DNA from: an uncultured Bacteriovoracaceae bacterium
Lineage (GTDB): Bacteria > Bdellovibrionota > Bacteriovoracia > Bacteriovoracales > Bacteriovoracaceae
Direction: 5' to 3'
DNA length: 8,069 bases
Assembly: GCA_937952395.1 (NCBI GenBank)
Contig: CALFYV010000139.1
Coordinates: 1-8,069, forward strand
Shown piece after piece: positions 6,270 through 8,069 of the stretch. The notes under the pieces were generated by a model. It was not told the origin of the DNA. It ran no database searches and saw nothing but the letters and a program-made list of their open reading frames with translations. The translations under genes and the position numbers were made by a program. How positions within the stretch are numbered: position 1 is the first letter of the stretch; each line of letters begins with the position of its first letter.

Positions 6270-6883
6270 TTAAATAATCCTTTAATCGATTGAACCGAAG
6301 AAAACCTGTCTTGTAAATAAGCCAAAAAAGTACTCATGGGAAAACCAATGACGTTTGAGTAACTTCCTTCAATCGATTTTATAAAGATTTGTGCCATGCC
6401 TTGAGCACCATAAGCTCCGGCTTTATCGAGTGAATCCCCTGTACTTATATAGTCTTTTAATAATACCTGATCGTATTGGCCAAAACTGACATTTGTAGTT
6501 TCGCAAAAGCTTAAACTTGCTTGGTCTTGCCCATAAAAACAATGAACTGCTGTATGAACTTGATGGGTCTTGCCTTCCAATTTAGCTAAAAACTGAAGGG
6601 CTTCATCGTGATCTTTGGGTTTGCCAATTATTTCATCGGCCAATGCAACCGTAGTGTCGCTACAAACCACAAAAGACTGTTTATCTCTTACTTTATCCCA
6701 CACGCATTGCGCCTTCTGAGCAGCAATATCTTTAACATAGGCCACAGCATTCTTTTCATGAGAAATCTCTTCGATATCGGGGGTGATGATCTTAAACGGA
6801 ACTCCTAGATACTCAAAAAACTCTCGACGGCGAGGACTTGAGCTACCTAAGATAAGTTGAAATTTCTTTATTTGTTTTTGCAT
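6266..6883 (-). CDS. maf: Maf family nucleoside triphosphate pyrophosphatase (probably dTTP/UTP type)
   Basis: Maf proteins are cytoplasmic house-cleaning enzymes that hydrolyse non-canonical or surplus nucleoside triphosphates to the monophosphate and pyrophosphate, and affect septum formation when overproduced in some bacteria. All family blocks are present in order: LGSSSPRRRE (12-21), SDTTV with Asp76 as the likely catalytic base (75-79), GKPKDHDEA (87-95), GKTHQVHTAV (104-113), DKAGAYGAQG (153-162) and GSYSNVIGFP (173-182). The GAQG block points to the YhdE-like dTTP/UTP branch and not the YceF m7GTP branch, whose members lack that Gln (inference from family knowledge). Length 205 is normal. 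The ATG lies 41 bases inside the end of the FecR-domain gene and lacks a clear Shine-Dalgarno; coupling is likely. The stop overlaps the next ATG. Confidence 0.95.
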   Translation of the reverse strand: MQKQIKKFQLILGSSSPRRREFFEYLGVPFKIITPDIEEISHEKNAVAYVKDIAAQKAQCVWDKVRDKQSFVVCSDTTVALADEIIGKPKDHDEALQFLAKLEGKTHQVHTAVHCFYGQDQASLSFCETTNVSFGQYDQVLLKDYISTGDSLDKAGAYGAQGMAQIFIKSIEGSYSNVIGFPMSTFLAYLQDRFSSVQSIKGLFK

Positions 6884-8069
6884 AATGTATTAGCCAAAAA
6901 TAAAATTCCTTTTCAGTGTATTGTTGTACAAAAGGATGTTTGTTTCGCGCCATTCCCGAAATACTATTAAAATAATTCACAATGGCCTTCATATTATACT
7001 GGTCTGAAAGTTCTCTCACTGGCGCATCAATTTTACTATCTGCAATAATCTTCTTAAGCGAAATAAGATTTGTGGTCTCAACTCGACGAGTGTACTCCAA
7101 AAGAAAATCGATATGTTTAGTCATTTCTTCATTCTTCCAAAAACGAAAGCCATATTGAGTGGCCAGCTCTGGAGCATCTTTATAATTAAGAGTGGAAATA
7201 AGTGGTTGCAATAATATTTCTCTGGCCAAATGCAAAGAAGGAACTCGCTTATGACTAAAGCGTAAGAAATTAAGAATTCTATTGTCCTCAATATATTTGT
7301 GGTTAAGACCACTCGAATCTAGCTGTAGCCACTTTTCATTTTCAAGAGTTAATTTTTCTTTATTGTCATAACCTCTTAGGTGCAATACATACTGAGAATT
7401 CTGCCCAGGTCGTTCAGCTTCGGAGTAAAGATGACTCTCTCCACCTAATGTATAAACTGCATTAAGATGAGGATTTAAAGTATCAACCGTGACATTGGGT
7501 AAAACCAAAATAAAATGTGACTGCGTTTTTCTATTTATCTTTTTTGAATTTTCGCTGATTAAACCATTAAGATTATCAATCATACTTTGCATACCCTTCT
7601 TGCTATTTAAGTGAAAAAGAAGTTGTTCTTTCTTTGTGTCTAGTTTTTTATAATCTTCTCTTTGATAGTATTCAAGATTTGCTTGTGCCACCATCAAGGG
7701 TAAGAAAATGGGATCGGTTTGAGGTAATTCTTGGGCTTCAAATTTTTCATCAAATCGACTTTTTAAATAAATCGCTCCTTCACCTAAGCGAAGGTAAAAG
7801 AATATTTCTTTCTCGCTAAAATTGATTTCATTAAAAGATAAAGAAGTAAAAGAAGACATGCGCACTAATGAACCATCGTTAAGTAAAATCCAAGCAAAGC
7901 TACCTTCCTTAGTTTCAAGCACGTCGCCTTCTCGTATCTGACTCAAATACTCGACCTGAACTGGTAGCAGTCCACGAAAAAGCAGACATTGACCTATACA
8001 CTTAATAACTTTTCCTAAAAGTTCTCTTTGTGCCTTATCTCTGGAGTAGGCTTCCCAATCAGGGCTCTT
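6843..8069 (-). CDS. FecR-domain protein, 5' end beyond the window
   Basis: The frame is open to the window edge, giving 408 visible residues; the TTG at 7944-7946 is an internal leucine and not the start. Counting from the edge, residues about 19-110 form a FecR domain: GKVIKCIGQCLLFRG (19-33), IREGDVLETKEGSFAWILL (45-63), NDGSLVRMS (64-72) and GEGAIYLKS (96-104). This beta-rich fold is found in the periplasmic part of FecR anti-sigma sensors and in many stand-alone surface or LysM-linked proteins. Here it is followed by about 300 residues with no domain I recognise, so it is not a typical anti-sigma factor, and no sigma factor gene is visible. A signal peptide or membrane anchor, if any, is upstream of the window. 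It ends with TAG inside maf and leads that operon as far as visible. Confidence 0.8.
   Translation of the reverse strand, partial: KSPDWEAYSRDKAQRELLGKVIKCIGQCLLFRGLLPVQVEYLSQIREGDVLETKEGSFAWILLNDGSLVRMSSFTSLSFNEINFSEKEIFFYLRLGEGAIYLKSRFDEKFEAQELPQTDPIFLPLMVAQANLEYYQREDYKKLDTKKEQLLFHLNSKKGMQSMIDNLNGLISENSKKINRKTQSHFILVLPNVTVDTLNPHLNAVYTLGGESHLYSEAERPGQNSQYVLHLRGYDNKEKLTLENEKWLQLDSSGLNHKYIEDNRILNFLRFSHKRVPSLHLAREILLQPLISTLNYKDAPELATQYGFRFWKNEEMTKHIDFLLEYTRRVETTNLISLKKIIADSKIDAPVRELSDQYNMKAIVNYFNSISGMARNKHPFVQQYTEKEFYFWLIHYAKTNKEISTYLR

Noticed and set aside
7944..7946. TTG as the start codon of the FecR-domain gene.
   Set aside because: The frame is open upstream to the window edge and the upstream residues (GKVIKCIGQCLLFRG) are the first part of the FecR domain, so the TTG is internal.
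1..8069. CRISPR arrays, insertion sequences, tRNA or rRNA genes, toxin-antitoxin pairs.
   Set aside because: No regularly spaced repeats, transposase motifs, tRNA-like folds or rRNA sequence were seen on either strand.

Overview
The window is AT-rich and gene-dense, from a Gram-negative bacterium with many exported proteins. The signal peptides, a lipoprotein, lysine-rich composition and a FecR-domain protein would suit a low-GC member of the Bdellovibrionota (Bacteriovorax-like), but no phylogenetic marker is present and this placement is a guess. TGA ends several genes normally (HAD fragment, dctQ, maf), so the standard bacterial code applies.

Layout. (1) 1-106, plus strand: the last 34 codons of a HAD-family hydrolase. 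(2) 5260 down to 87, minus strand: a five-gene operon with tight junctions. It runs TatT-type TPR lipoprotein, DctP-type binding protein, DctQ small permease, DctM large permease, and a 510-residue exported protein of unknown function. The first four genes, in that order, form a TPR-protein-associated TRAP transporter (TPAT), the architecture described for Treponema pallidum Tp0956-Tp0958. (3) 5261-5572: a divergent regulatory region with a promoter candidate facing each way and a 7-bp inverted repeat between them. (4) 5573-5782, plus strand: a small basic ORF of uncertain reality. (5) 8069 down to 5757, minus strand: an overlapping operon of a FecR-domain protein (5' end outside the window), a Maf nucleotide pyrophosphatase and a small exported protein with a basic tail.

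How it works together. TatT (outer-membrane or periplasmic lipoprotein) would pass a ligand to the soluble DctP protein, which delivers it to the DctQM sodium-driven permease in the inner membrane. The DctP has tryptophan where classical members carry the carboxylate-binding arginine, so the ligand is probably not a simple dicarboxylate. The exported 510-residue protein begins inside dctM and may be an extra component.

The most striking point is that dctM carries an in-frame TGA at 2582-2584, in place of a glycine that is usual for the family. The reading frame is intact on both sides. This is either a recent nonsense mutation, which would kill the transporter, a sequence error, or a case of readthrough or re-initiation.
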